DNA of 7,619 bases from SAR86 cluster bacterium (GCA_013204195.1 JABMOJ010000296.1:1-7619), one strand, 5' to 3'; shown: positions 1 to 6,544, counted from the stretch's first letter. Notes: generated by a model not told the origin, from the letters alone. A program made the numbers and translations.

Positions 1-297
1 GAATTACTCTATTCTCACGGCATCTCGCCGAACATCGCCCTGTATTTGACAAGCCCTTTCACAGCAGACCAGTTAATCGACTTGCTTGCCAAGCTCTTGA
101 TGCGTCCGCGCCAGTTACTTCGAACCTCTGAAGCTCAATACAAGGCCCTGCAGCTTGACGATCTGAATCAGACTGACAGCGCATTGATCGACGCGATGAT
201 CAAACACCCACAACTGATAGAGCGGCCGATTGTCGTGATCGGTGACCGCGCGGTTATCGGTCGGCCGCCAGAGAACATTTTAGCGCTGCTCGCATAG
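1..297 (+). CDS. arsC: Arsenate reductase family protein (ArsC/YfgD type), 3' part only
   Basis: The reading frame is open from base 1 and encodes the last 98 residues of a thioredoxin-fold ArsC-family protein. Family members run to about 115-120 residues, so roughly the first 18-20, including the catalytic cysteine of the CxxS/CxKSR loop, lie upstream of the window. Visible family marks are the GISPNIALYL strand, RPRQLLR, the DD pair before the helix leading to MIKHPQLIERPIVV, and the closing AVIGRPPE. Arg41, Arg75 and Arg88 of the fragment match the three arginines that bind the arsenate oxyanion in E. coli plasmid ArsC. Such enzymes reduce arsenate to arsenite with glutathione/glutaredoxin in the cytosol. 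Many chromosomal copies (YfgD-like) have no proven arsenate activity, and no ars genes are visible here. It ends tail-to-tail with the ABM gene, with no obvious terminator in the 54-bp gap. Confidence 0.93.
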   Translation, partial: ELLYSHGISPNIALYLTSPFTADQLIDLLAKLLMRPRQLLRTSEAQYKALQLDDLNQTDSALIDAMIKHPQLIERPIVVIGDRAVIGRPPENILALLA

Positions 298-351
298 ACC
301 CAGACTCAAGCAGTCCGGCAACACAAATCACTGACGCGTCATACCACAGCA

Positions 352-738
352 TCAATGAATAATTTTCTGCCTCGAATGGCGACCTTCCGACTGATCACTT
401 CGGTCAACAGGGACACTTCGATCTTCATTTGACCCGCTGGAAATATCATTGGGATTTCGAACTTCATAACGCCGGGTGGCAACCTCACCGTCTAGCACAT
501 CAGGCAAGACTTTCAGAAACTCTTCCATGTGCGCCGTATCAAAGTGGTCTTGCAAGGCATCAACCGAATCCCATTCTTGAAACAACAGGAGCGTGTTCGG
601 GTCCGACAAACCCACATAAAATTCGTAACTGATACAGCCAAACTCTTCACGACTGGCGACAGACATACGCTGCATAAGCTTTAGCGCTTCTTCTCGAAAC
701 GCCTGTTTTATTGGGAATTTACCGTGGACTATGATCAT
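352..738 (-). CDS. Antibiotic biosynthesis monooxygenase (ABM/YgiN-like) domain protein
   Basis: This is a 128-residue protein. Residues 1-95 form a dimeric alpha-beta-barrel ABM domain: an opening beta strand MIIVHGKFPI, a helix rich in Arg/Glu, then GCISYEFY (34-41), LFQEWDS (52-58), a helix with His65 and His70, and a closing strand with RRYEV. Relatives such as YgiN are small cytosolic quinol or polyketide monooxygenases, or heme-degrading enzymes, but many have unknown substrates. The family alone does not set the reaction. Residues 96-128 are a polar tail rich in Ser, Asp, Arg and Gln, longer than usual for about 95-105-residue ABM proteins and probably disordered. It is the last gene of the minus-strand set after prpE and the SDR, 83 bp downstream of the SDR stop. 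The Shine-Dalgarno region is weak, and the ATG is the only good start. Confidence 0.8.
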   Translation of the reverse strand: MIIVHGKFPIKQAFREEALKLMQRMSVASREEFGCISYEFYVGLSDPNTLLLFQEWDSVDALQDHFDTAHMEEFLKVLPDVLDGEVATRRYEVRNPNDISSGSNEDRSVPVDRSDQSEGRHSRQKIIH

Positions 739-770
739 ATTACCGCTGTCATCTTCGCCTGGAGAGCTTA

Positions 771-799
771 ATTATAACGTGATTGCGTGGACCAGACAC
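771..799 (-). promoter_or_regulatory. Candidate sigma-70 promoter for the ABM gene
   Basis: On the minus strand a perfect TATAAT (776-771) lies 33 bases upstream of the ABM start codon. At 17-bp spacing the -35 hexamer is GTGTCT (799-794), only 3 of 6 consensus bases. If used, the leader would be about 25 bases. It would let the ABM gene be transcribed apart from prpE and the SDR. The weak -35 keeps this tentative. Confidence 0.35.
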
Positions 800-816
800 C
801 TCCAAATCAACCACGC
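785..816. repeat. Inverted repeat between SDR and ABM genes
   Basis: GCGTGG (785-790) and CCACGC (811-816) are perfect inverted 6-mers separated by 20 bases, just after the SDR stop codon. They flank the candidate -35 of the ABM promoter, so they could be operator half sites. In RNA they could form a loose hairpin at the 3' end of the prpE-SDR message. No U-run follows, so it is not a standard terminator. Confidence 0.3.
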
Positions 817-821
817 TCACA

Positions 822-1574
822 TCAGTCCCGATGAACGGCGAATGGACCCCAAGCTTGAGCCGTGGGCATCACCTCCAGCTGATTGACATTGATATGCGGC
901 GGTAAAGCCGTCACCCAATAAACAATTTCAGCGATATCGGCAGCGGTTAACGGCTGCATGCCCGAATAGACCTGCTTAGCCCGCTCCTCATCGCCATTAA
1001 AGCGTACCACTGAAAACTCTGTTTCACACATCCCTGGTTCAATATTCGACACTCGAATCGATTTACCCAGCAGATCAGCACGTAAATTTCGTGAAAACTG
1101 TTGCACAAACGCTTTCGTGCCGCCGTAAACATTCCCTCCGGGATAGGGCCAACTCGCAGCGACGGAGCCAATATTGACGACATGCCCACCACCGCGAGCG
1201 ACCATCCCCGGAAGCATCGCCTGAGTCAAATACATCACACCTTTTATATTGGTATCGACCATGGCTTCCCAGTCGTCGACACTCGCGACGTCAGCACCAC
1301 CCAACCCCAAAGCCAGACCAGCATTGTTAACAAGTATGCCAACGTCCGCAAAGGCCGCGGGCAGTGCTGCCGGCAGCGCAAACACAGCTTCTCGATCGCG
1401 AACGTCAAGCACCACCGAATGCACTTCGGTAATCTGACTGAGCTCATCCGCAAGCGCTGATAATCTATCCGCACGGCGGGCACAGAGCACCAACCGCTGG
1501 CCATGCGCTGCAAACTTGCGAGCGCAGGCTTCACCGAATCCTGAGGATGCCCCAGTAATCAATACGCTATTCAT
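822..1574 (-). CDS. ydfG: NADP-dependent SDR oxidoreductase, YdfG type (3-hydroxy acid dehydrogenase)
   Basis: This is a 250-residue classical short-chain dehydrogenase with the Rossmann motif TGASSGFG (7-14), an arginine pair after beta-2 (33-34) typical of NADP preference, LDV with Asp57, NNAG (83-86), and the catalytic set Asn109, Ser137, Tyr150 and Lys154. The sequence follows E. coli YdfG closely through DWEAMVDTN, LPGMV, SWPYPGGNVYG, the TEFSVVRF segment and the final LPPHINVNQLEVMP. YdfG enzymes oxidise L-serine-type and 3-hydroxy acids, and reduce malonate semialdehyde to 3-hydroxypropionate. The usual GLVGGTEF loop here reads GMCETEF, a local difference near the substrate pocket. The ATG overlaps the prpE stop (ATGA), with GGAG eight bases upstream inside prpE, so translation is probably coupled. 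The exact substrate is not shown by sequence. Confidence 0.92.
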   Translation of the reverse strand: MNSVLITGASSGFGEACARKFAAHGQRLVLCARRADRLSALADELSQITEVHSVVLDVRDREAVFALPAALPAAFADVGILVNNAGLALGLGGADVASVDDWEAMVDTNIKGVMYLTQAMLPGMVARGGGHVVNIGSVAASWPYPGGNVYGGTKAFVQQFSRNLRADLLGKSIRVSNIEPGMCETEFSVVRFNGDEERAKQVYSGMQPLTAADIAEIVYWVTALPPHINVNQLEVMPTAQAWGPFAVHRD

Positions 1575-3475
1575 CCTTGTGTCTCCGCTATCTGGCCAAC
1601 TTTTGCTGTCTTTAGGGCATCACGAATCTCGCCCAAGACGGACGGATCATCAATAGTAGCCGGTGGCTCGAAGGGCTTGTTGTCAGCAATCTTCCTGACG
1701 ATCTGACGTAGGATTTTGCCGGATCGCGTCTTGGGCAACCGACTGACCACCACCGCTCGCTTGAAATTCGCGAAGGCACCAATGGCCTGCCTAACCATCG
1801 CCACCAGCTCCGCTTCGAGTTGGGCTGCGGGCAGCTGCACGCCGTCCTTGAGGATCAACAAACCGATGGGCAGTTGACCCTTATCTCGGTCTTCAATACC
1901 AACAACCGCACACTCCGCTATGGCAGGGTGGGCTGCAACGATCTCTTCCATTTCTCCGGTAGAAAGCCTATGACCCGCTACATTGATGACATCATCAGTT
2001 CGTCCCATGATATACAGGTAACCATCAGCATCGAAATAACCACCGTCACCGGTATGGTAATAGCCCGGATGCAGCGTCATATAAGCCTCTGTGTAACGTT
2101 GATGGTCACCCCAGACTGTCGACATGCAACCGGGAGGCAGAGGCAATCGAATCACGACATCGCCCTCTTCGCCGGCTGGCAGAACTTCATGGTTAGCTCC
2201 CAGGACCTGAACGTCAAAGCCTGGGACTGCAAAGCTCGCCGAACCCGCCAGCGTCGGCCTGGGCTCAATTCCCCGCAGATTAGCCGCAACGGGCCAACCG
2301 GTTTCGGTCTGCCACCAATGGTCGATCACAGGAATGTTCAATATATTGCAAAGCCAGTGGTACGTGGGCGGGTCCGTCCGCTCACCGGCAACGAACAAAG
2401 CTTGCAGGCAGGAGATGTCATAGTCTCGAAGCAGCAAACTCTCAGGATCCTCTTTGCGCATGGCGCGAAAACCAGTGGGCGCGGTAAAAAATACCTTAAC
2501 CTGATGTTGCTCAATGACCCGCCAGAACGTCCCCGCATCTGGCGTTCGCACGGGCTTGCCTTCAAACAAGATTGTTGTACAACCAGTAATCAGTGGCGCA
2601 TAAACGATATAGGAGTGGCCCACTACCCAGCCAACATCCGAGGCCGCCCAAAAGACATCGCCAGGTCCGACATCGTAGATCGCCTGCATGCTATATCGCA
2701 AAGCGACGGCATGGCCCCCGTTATCCCTGACAACACCCTTGGGCTTGCCCGTGGTGCCCGATGTATAAAGCACATAGAGTGGGTCAGTGGCCTTCAACGA
2801 CACGCAAGCAGCCGGCACAGCGGCGGCGACAGCAACGTCCCAGTCTATGTCTGTAGCTTGGAGCTCAGCCCGAGCTTGAGGACGTTGCAGGATGACACAG
2901 GCGTCAACCTGATGTTGAGCGAGGGCCAAGGCCTGATCCAATAGCGGCTTATAAGGAATAACCGATGCGAACTCAATGCCGCAGGAGGCCGCGATAATCA
3001 ATTTTGGCGTAGCATCATCGATACGACTGGCAAGCTCCCTGGCTGCAAATCCACCGAACACGACTGAGTGAACTGCCCCTATACGTGCACAAGCCAGCAT
3101 CGCGATTACTGCCTCAGGAATCATCGGCATATAGATAATGACCCGCTCGCCCTTAGTGACACCCCGTGACAGCAGCACTCCGGCAAATAGCGCCACTTGT
3201 TCACGCAGCTGCGAATAACTGAAGTGTTGCACCGTCGCGGTCACCGGCGAGTCATAGATCAACGCTGTCTGTTCACCGCGACCCTGCTCTATATGGTAAT
3301 CCAGCGCCAGATAGCAGGTATTCAACTCACCATCGGCATACCAGGCGTCATTACCATTAGCATCTTTACTGAGGATCTTCTCTGGCGCTCGATCCCATTG
3401 AATCAGGTCTGCCTGTTCACGCCAGAACCCAACCGGGTCGGCCAAAGATTTCGCATATTCGACTGCGTAACTCAC
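1571..3475 (-). CDS. prpE: Propionyl-CoA synthetase (propionate--CoA ligase)
   Basis: This is an AMP-forming acyl-CoA synthetase of the acetyl-CoA synthetase family, 634 residues from the chosen GTG. Its class-specific text fits PrpE better than Acs: SYAVEYAKSLADP at the start, and VVRDNGGHAVAL right after the P-loop YTSGTTGKPKG (237-247). Other core motifs are WWQTETGWP (387-395), the TGDGGYFDADGYLYIMGR region with Asp477, the hinge/A8 segment VINVAGHRLSTGEMEE, and the catalytic lysine Lys587 in KTRSGK near the C-terminus. It makes propionyl-CoA from propionate, ATP and CoA in the cytosol. Relatives also accept acrylate or 3-hydroxypropionate. No prpBCD (methylcitrate cycle) genes are nearby. 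A start 13 codons further upstream (3514) is possible, but it would place the AGGAG site inside the gene and add a non-conserved hydrophobic leader. The gene overlaps the SDR start by four bases. Confidence 0.93.
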   Translation of the reverse strand: MSYAVEYAKSLADPVGFWREQADLIQWDRAPEKILSKDANGNDAWYADGELNTCYLALDYHIEQGRGEQTALIYDSPVTATVQHFSYSQLREQVALFAGVLLSRGVTKGERVIIYMPMIPEAVIAMLACARIGAVHSVVFGGFAARELASRIDDATPKLIIAASCGIEFASVIPYKPLLDQALALAQHQVDACVILQRPQARAELQATDIDWDVAVAAAVPAACVSLKATDPLYVLYTSGTTGKPKGVVRDNGGHAVALRYSMQAIYDVGPGDVFWAASDVGWVVGHSYIVYAPLITGCTTILFEGKPVRTPDAGTFWRVIEQHQVKVFFTAPTGFRAMRKEDPESLLLRDYDISCLQALFVAGERTDPPTYHWLCNILNIPVIDHWWQTETGWPVAANLRGIEPRPTLAGSASFAVPGFDVQVLGANHEVLPAGEEGDVVIRLPLPPGCMSTVWGDHQRYTEAYMTLHPGYYHTGDGGYFDADGYLYIMGRTDDVINVAGHRLSTGEMEEIVAAHPAIAECAVVGIEDRDKGQLPIGLLILKDGVQLPAAQLEAELVAMVRQAIGAFANFKRAVVVSRLPKTRSGKILRQIVRKIADNKPFEPPATIDDPSVLGEIRDALKTAKVGQIAETQG

Positions 3476-3483
3476 CTTTGATA

Positions 3484-3488
3484 CTCCT
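3484..3488 (-). promoter_or_regulatory. Shine-Dalgarno site that fixes the prpE start
   Basis: AGGAG on the minus strand ends eight bases before the GTG at 3475-3473. The following residues, SYAVEYAKSLADP, match the usual PrpE N-terminus. This is the best support for the shorter start. Confidence 0.8.
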
Positions 3489-3506
3489 GTGAAAACGAGC
3501 AAAAAC

Positions 3507-3534
3507 ATTAACACTTACAGAAAAAAAAGGACAA
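3507..3534 (-). promoter_or_regulatory. Weak candidate promoter for prpE
   Basis: Minus strand TTGTCC (3534-3529) and GTTAAT (3512-3507) are separated by 16 bases, each matching consensus at four of six positions. The spacer is largely a T8 run. A start near 3500 would give a leader of about 25 bases. It lies directly after the terminator of the upstream gene, which is where a new promoter is needed, but the hexamers are weak. Confidence 0.3.
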
Positions 3535-3561
3535 AAAAAAGGGATCACCAGGATCCCTTTT
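3533..3561 (-). terminator. Rho-independent terminator of the AP2-like gene
   Basis: AAAAGGGATC (3537-3546) and GATCCCTTTT (3552-3561) form a perfect 10-bp stem with a five-base loop. Read on the minus strand, the stem runs into an eight-T tract (3540-3533), the normal intrinsic terminator layout. It begins 16 bases past the stop of the 171-residue gene. In the plus direction only four Ts follow the stem, so it is mainly a minus-strand terminator. It separates this gene from prpE. Confidence 0.88.
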
Positions 3562-3577
3562 CGCCGCTGAGCACGCT

Positions 3578-4093
3578 CTAGGCTTTTTTCGGTCGCTTCC
3601 GTTTCATCGCATCCAACTGTGCTTTAGTCGGCTGTGCGCTAAGCAATTCCTGATAGACCTTAGCCCGCTTAGAAATCTTCTTATGGTCGATATAAAAATC
3701 CACGGCCTTCTGCCACGCTGACTCTAGCCCGTGCAAATTAATTGACACCGTCGTGTTGACGATTTTGCCGACCTTAGCAGACATAATACCGATCTGAAAA
3801 ACCGGCGTACGTGTACCGCTCTTTTCTGTTTTCATTCGAAACAGAATACCTCGAACCTTACCATCTTTATCAAACAAGGCATTTTTTGCCGCTTCAGCCT
3901 TAGCTTTAGCCTGTAATTTTTGCAGAACCGCGTCACGATCCTCAGCGACCTGTTTGACTGCGGCACGAGCTGCACCGCGCATACGCTTGCCATCCGCCTT
4001 CAGGGAAAAATATTCCTGGTAAGTTTTTCCGGCTATCTGACGTCTGACCCTGAACCCATGGAACCGAGTGGTATCAAGTAATTCTACGCTCAT
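3578..4093 (-). CDS. Basic protein with two AP2-like units, function unknown
   Basis: This is a 171-residue protein that I cannot name. It is strongly basic: about 38 Lys/Arg against 16 Asp/Glu, ending in the lysine/arginine-rich tail KRKRPKKA. Residues 11-61 (FHGFRVRRQ, KTYQEYFSLK, then an Ala/Arg/Lys helix) look like the three-strand-plus-helix layout of bacterial AP2/integrase-arm DNA-binding domains. Residues 80-137 (RGILFRMK, PVFQIGI, TTVSINLHG, ESAWQKAVDFY) repeat the pattern with longer loops. A Lys/Ala-rich helix (about 47-70) joins them. No signal peptide or membrane segment is seen. DNA binding is inferred from charge and pattern only; an RNA-binding or nucleoid role is also possible. 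The ATG has AGGTG seven bases upstream. The gene has its own terminator and AT-rich promoter region, so it is monocistronic. Confidence 0.8.
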   Translation of the reverse strand: MSVELLDTTRFHGFRVRRQIAGKTYQEYFSLKADGKRMRGAARAAVKQVAEDRDAVLQKLQAKAKAEAAKNALFDKDGKVRGILFRMKTEKSGTRTPVFQIGIMSAKVGKIVNTTVSINLHGLESAWQKAVDFYIDHKKISKRAKVYQELLSAQPTKAQLDAMKRKRPKKA

Positions 4094-4225
4094 TTGTTAG
4101 CACCTACTTTATCTGGTTAATGGGAGGGTGATCATCTAAGCACTTACCGCGTTGACCGCGGCTTTTGACAATTTCGCCACACACAAGCCGATGAAGGGGT
4201 GATTCTACTGCATTAATGGCAATAA

Positions 4226-4255
4226 ATAATGACTAAACACACAATTTTTTGACAA
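4226..4255 (-). promoter_or_regulatory. Candidate promoter for the AP2-like gene
   Basis: Minus strand TTGTCA (4255-4250, five of six) and CATTAT (4231-4226, four of six) are separated by 18 bases in an AT-rich stretch. This predicts a leader of about 125-130 bases before the ATG at 4093. The palindrome at 4256-4269 abuts its -35 box. Confidence 0.45.
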
Positions 4256-4269
4256 ATAAACAGGTTTAT
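4256..4269. promoter_or_regulatory. Palindrome ATAAAC-AG-GTTTAT, candidate operator
   Basis: The two 6-bp arms are perfect inverted copies around a two-base centre. TTGA (4249-4252) and TCAA (4271-4274) form outer inverted arms with unequal spacing. The site sits against the -35 of the candidate minus-strand promoter, a natural place for a dimeric regulator. No regulator can be named from the sequence. Confidence 0.4.
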
Positions 4270-4370
4270 CTCAAACAATATGCACCTAACTGCTTTTTTC
4301 TGTTTCTTTTCCGCGATAATCAGCTGCACCCGCAAGAACTCCGGCTACAGCTAACCATTAGCATCCACCC

Positions 4371-5510
4371 CTAGCTAGCGGACAAATTCACAGCTCCGAC
4401 ACTCACAAGCGCATCTATCTCTGATGGTGAATAGCCCGCCGCCGCCAGCACTTCTCGACTGTCCTCGCCCGCCATGCGAGAGCTGACGGTCAACTCAGGG
4501 GCTGTTCGACTAAATCTAGGCGCAGGCGCCGGCTGAATCACCCCATCCATCTCAACAAAAGACTGACGAGCCTTGTTATGGGGATGATCGGCCACATCGC
4601 TCAATGCCAGCACGGGCGCAAAACAGACATCAGTGCCTTGCATAATCTCGGTCCACTCATCCCGGGTCTTTAGCCTGATCGCATCTGTTAGTCGAGCTTT
4701 GTATTCGGGCCATCGCGATTGATCCATTTGCGGCGTAAAGTCTTCAACCTTAAGTCCCGCCTTCTCAAGCAATAGGGCGTAAAATTGCGGCTCTATCGAC
4801 CCCAACGATATATATCCGCCGTCCTTGGTTTCATAGGTGTCATAAAAGTGAGCTCCGCCATCTAACATATTTGACGCCCTCTCCTCCTTCCAGAGGCCCG
4901 CTGCACGCATAGTAAAGAACATCGACATCAGCACAGACGCGCCTTCTACCATGGAGGTATCGACCACCTGACCCATACCTGACTTTTGTGCCTCGAGCAG
5001 CGCGCATACCATGCCAAAGGCCAGGAACATCCCACCACCACCAAAATCACCTACCAAGTTAAGTGGCGGCACCGGCTTACCATCTTTACCGCCGATAGAA
5101 TGTAAAGCGCCTGACAGCGCAATATAGTTGATGTCATGCCCGGCAGCATGGGCCATGGGGCCGTCCTGCCCCCAACCTGTCATGCGTCCGTAGACCAGCT
5201 TTGGATTCCGCGCCATACATTCTTCTGGACCTAACCCCAGGCGCTCCGTAACACCCGGTCGAAAACCCTCAAAGATGCCATCTGCCGATTCACAAAGCTT
5301 GAGGATTACCTCTTTGCCTTCAGGGCTCTTAAGATCGACAGCGATAGACTTTCGACCGCGAGTCAATACATCGACCCCACGCCGCCCGCCTTTACTCGCG
5401 CGATCAACTCGAATCACCTCGGCGCCCATATCTGCCAACATCATGCCGCAAAACGGCCCAGGGCCAATGCCCGCCAACTCGATAATCTTAATACCCGATA
5501 ATGGTCCCAC
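4371..5510 (-). CDS. Alpha-methylacyl-CoA racemase (CaiB/BaiF family)
   Basis: This is a family III CoA-transferase-fold protein, 379 residues from the chosen GTG. It tracks Mycobacterium tuberculosis MCR closely: [83 protein letters not shown] and PAPRFSRT. The racemase acid/base residues are all present as His125, Asp155 and Glu240, matching MCR His126, Asp156 and Glu241. It interconverts (2R)- and (2S)-2-methylacyl-CoA esters so that branched fatty acids or sterol side chains can enter beta-oxidation. A longer ATG start at 5561 would add 17 non-conserved residues and lacks a Shine-Dalgarno site, whereas GTG 5510 has AGAGG eight bases upstream and begins where MCR begins. No terminator follows the stop, so reading into the AP2-like gene is possible. 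A CoA-transferase role is less likely given the full racemase set. Confidence 0.9.
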   Translation of the reverse strand: MGPLSGIKIIELAGIGPGPFCGMMLADMGAEVIRVDRASKGGRRGVDVLTRGRKSIAVDLKSPEGKEVILKLCESADGIFEGFRPGVTERLGLGPEECMARNPKLVYGRMTGWGQDGPMAHAAGHDINYIALSGALHSIGGKDGKPVPPLNLVGDFGGGGMFLAFGMVCALLEAQKSGMGQVVDTSMVEGASVLMSMFFTMRAAGLWKEERASNMLDGGAHFYDTYETKDGGYISLGSIEPQFYALLLEKAGLKVEDFTPQMDQSRWPEYKARLTDAIRLKTRDEWTEIMQGTDVCFAPVLALSDVADHPHNKARQSFVEMDGVIQPAPAPRFSRTAPELTVSSRMAGEDSREVLAAAGYSPSEIDALVSVGAVNLSAS

Positions 5511-5518
5511 TGTTGATA

Positions 5519-5523
5519 CCTCT
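5519..5523 (-). promoter_or_regulatory. Shine-Dalgarno site supporting the racemase GTG start
   Basis: AGAGG on the minus strand lies eight bases before the GTG at 5510-5508. The upstream ATG at 5561 is preceded by a C-rich stretch with no purine-rich site. Homology to MCR also begins at the GTG. Confidence 0.6.
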
Positions 5524-5771
5524 GCCTGATTGATTTGCTGACATTTAGTCACATTCGGCATCCAGGGGCAACAATCAAGCGAACGCTAGCAGCGCTGCAC
5601 CGGCTCACAACCATGTCCGCCGAGCATTTGACTTGAGTAACGCGGCTTATTCCTGGCGATTTCAACTCAGACCCGGCTGCAGCAGAACGTAAGAGGAAGT
5701 CAATCAACGTCATTTGCCTTAAGGAATCCATATTTTTCTGCCAAAATTCGGTATCATCGCTTTTTCAACAC

Positions 5772-5783
5772 GCCTGCGCAGGC
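5772..5783. repeat. Perfect 12-bp palindrome GCCTGCGCAGGC
   Basis: The arms GCCTGC and GCAGGC are contiguous with no spacer, about 100 bases before the esterase start and 15 bases after a possible -10 (TATCAT). No T-run follows, so it is not a terminator. It could be an operator or a leader hairpin. Confidence 0.35.
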
Positions 5784-5872
5784 CCACCAGCGAGCCCATC
5801 GACACTCATGGAAACCTACCAGCCAATTTCGGGCCAATTCCCTGTTAACTCCCGGCCCACGCCCTCTCAACT

Positions 5873-5876
5873 AGGA
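5873..5876 (+). promoter_or_regulatory. Shine-Dalgarno site deciding the esterase start
   Basis: AGGA is only two bases before the first ATG (5879) but eight before the second (5885). The spacing favours the second ATG. Confidence 0.6.
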
Positions 5877-5884
5877 ACATGAAC

Positions 5885-6544
5885 ATGCGCGACCTACTGG
5901 AACATATCGAAATTGAGCCAGCAACGCCGGCTATCGCCACTGTTATTTGGCTGCATGGTCTCGGTGCCGACGGCCACGACTTCGAACCCATTGTCCCTGA
6001 GTTGAATTTGCCGAAGGATTCCGGCATTCGCTTTATTTTCCCTCACGCCCCGATTCGGCCGGTCTCAATCAACAATGGCGACGAGATGCGCGCCTGGTAT
6101 GATTTCGTGCCTCATGCAGAATCTGGAGCTGTTGATGATATCAACGAATCCGCTAGCCAAATCAGCGACTTTATTGCCCGCGAGCTCGCACGCGGCATTC
6201 CCAGCGAGAACATCCTACTGGCAGGCTTCTCTCAAGGCGGGGTGATCGCGCTGCATACCGCTTTGCGTTACGACATGCGACTGGCGGGTGTGATCGCACT
6301 TTCAACCTACCTGCACGACTATAAACGGACGGAACAAGAGCGCACAGATGCCAATCTTGGCATTCCGATTCTGATGATCCACGGCACCCAGGACCCCATG
6401 ATCCCCATCATGCAAGCGGCCACCTCGAGAGAAAACCTCAAACGCCTGGGCTATGAGGTGCGTTGGTCTGATTATCCCATGGGCCACCAGGTTTGCATGG
6501 AAGAGGTCGAAGAGATCTCGCACTTCCTTCAGGAAGTCTTGTGA
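5885..6544 (+). CDS. Carboxylesterase / lysophospholipase-like alpha/beta hydrolase
   Basis: This is a 219-residue Abhydrolase_2 enzyme, the usual length for the group (about 218). The oxyanion strand motif VIWLHGLGADG is followed by FPHAPIRPV, the nucleophile elbow GFSQGG with Ser116, HGTQDPMIP with Asp170, and MGHQVC with His201. Spacing agrees with the Ser114-Asp168-His199 triad of Pseudomonas fluorescens carboxylesterase II. It hydrolyses short-chain esters or lysophospholipids in the cytosol; no signal peptide is seen, and the natural substrate is unknown. The ATG at 5885 is preferred over 5879 because of Shine-Dalgarno spacing. The stop codon overlaps the miaE start (GTGA), so the two are probably co-translated. 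Confidence 0.92.
   Translation: MRDLLEHIEIEPATPAIATVIWLHGLGADGHDFEPIVPELNLPKDSGIRFIFPHAPIRPVSINNGDEMRAWYDFVPHAESGAVDDINESASQISDFIARELARGIPSENILLAGFSQGGVIALHTALRYDMRLAGVIALSTYLHDYKRTEQERTDANLGIPILMIHGTQDPMIPIMQAATSRENLKRLGYEVRWSDYPMGHQVCMEEVEEISHFLQEVL

Larger units (their letters stand above)
5511..5884. other. Divergent intergenic region, no convincing gene
   Basis: This stretch separates the racemase (minus) from the esterase (plus) and must hold both promoters, but I find no pair of hexamers that is convincing for either. TATCAT at 5752-5757 is a good plus-strand -10 (five of six) without a -35 at proper distance. It contains a perfect 12-bp palindrome at 5772-5783. A 60-codon minus-strand frame (5731-5549) has no Shine-Dalgarno site and no recognisable family. 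No tRNA or other structured RNA is apparent. Confidence 0.55.

Noticed and set aside
1820..2944. Long plus-strand open frame (374 codons) opposite prpE
   Set aside because: It lies fully antisense to a well-matched PrpE, has no recognisable domain, and is a typical shadow of a GC-biased gene.
4147..4161. CCGCG-TTGAC-CGCGG hairpin followed by CTTTT on the plus strand
   Set aside because: The stem is only five base pairs and the T-run four bases, and no plus-strand gene ends there, so a terminator is not supported.
4280..4354. 24-codon plus-strand frame with a hydrophobic, cysteine-containing stretch (starts MHLTAFFCFF)
   Set aside because: It has no Shine-Dalgarno site, and the nearby TTGACA (4249-4254) would start transcription at or after the ATG. 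It is too short to support.
4322..4354. AGCTG...CAGCT inverted repeat just past the racemase stop, considered as a terminator
   Set aside because: The stem is interrupted and the following minus-strand bases are A-rich rather than T-rich.
5511..5561. Racemase N-terminal extension from ATG 5561
   Set aside because: There is no Shine-Dalgarno site, the 17 residues are non-conserved, and homology to MCR starts at the internal GTG. The extension remains possible but is less likely.
5549..5731. 60-codon minus-strand frame upstream of the racemase
   Set aside because: It has no Shine-Dalgarno site, no family resemblance and an odd composition, and it overlaps the alternative racemase start region. 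A decayed gene cannot be excluded.
5752..5757. TATCAT as the esterase -10 element
   Set aside because: No recognisable -35 exists at 16-18 bases upstream, and there is no extended -10 TG, so no promoter was called.
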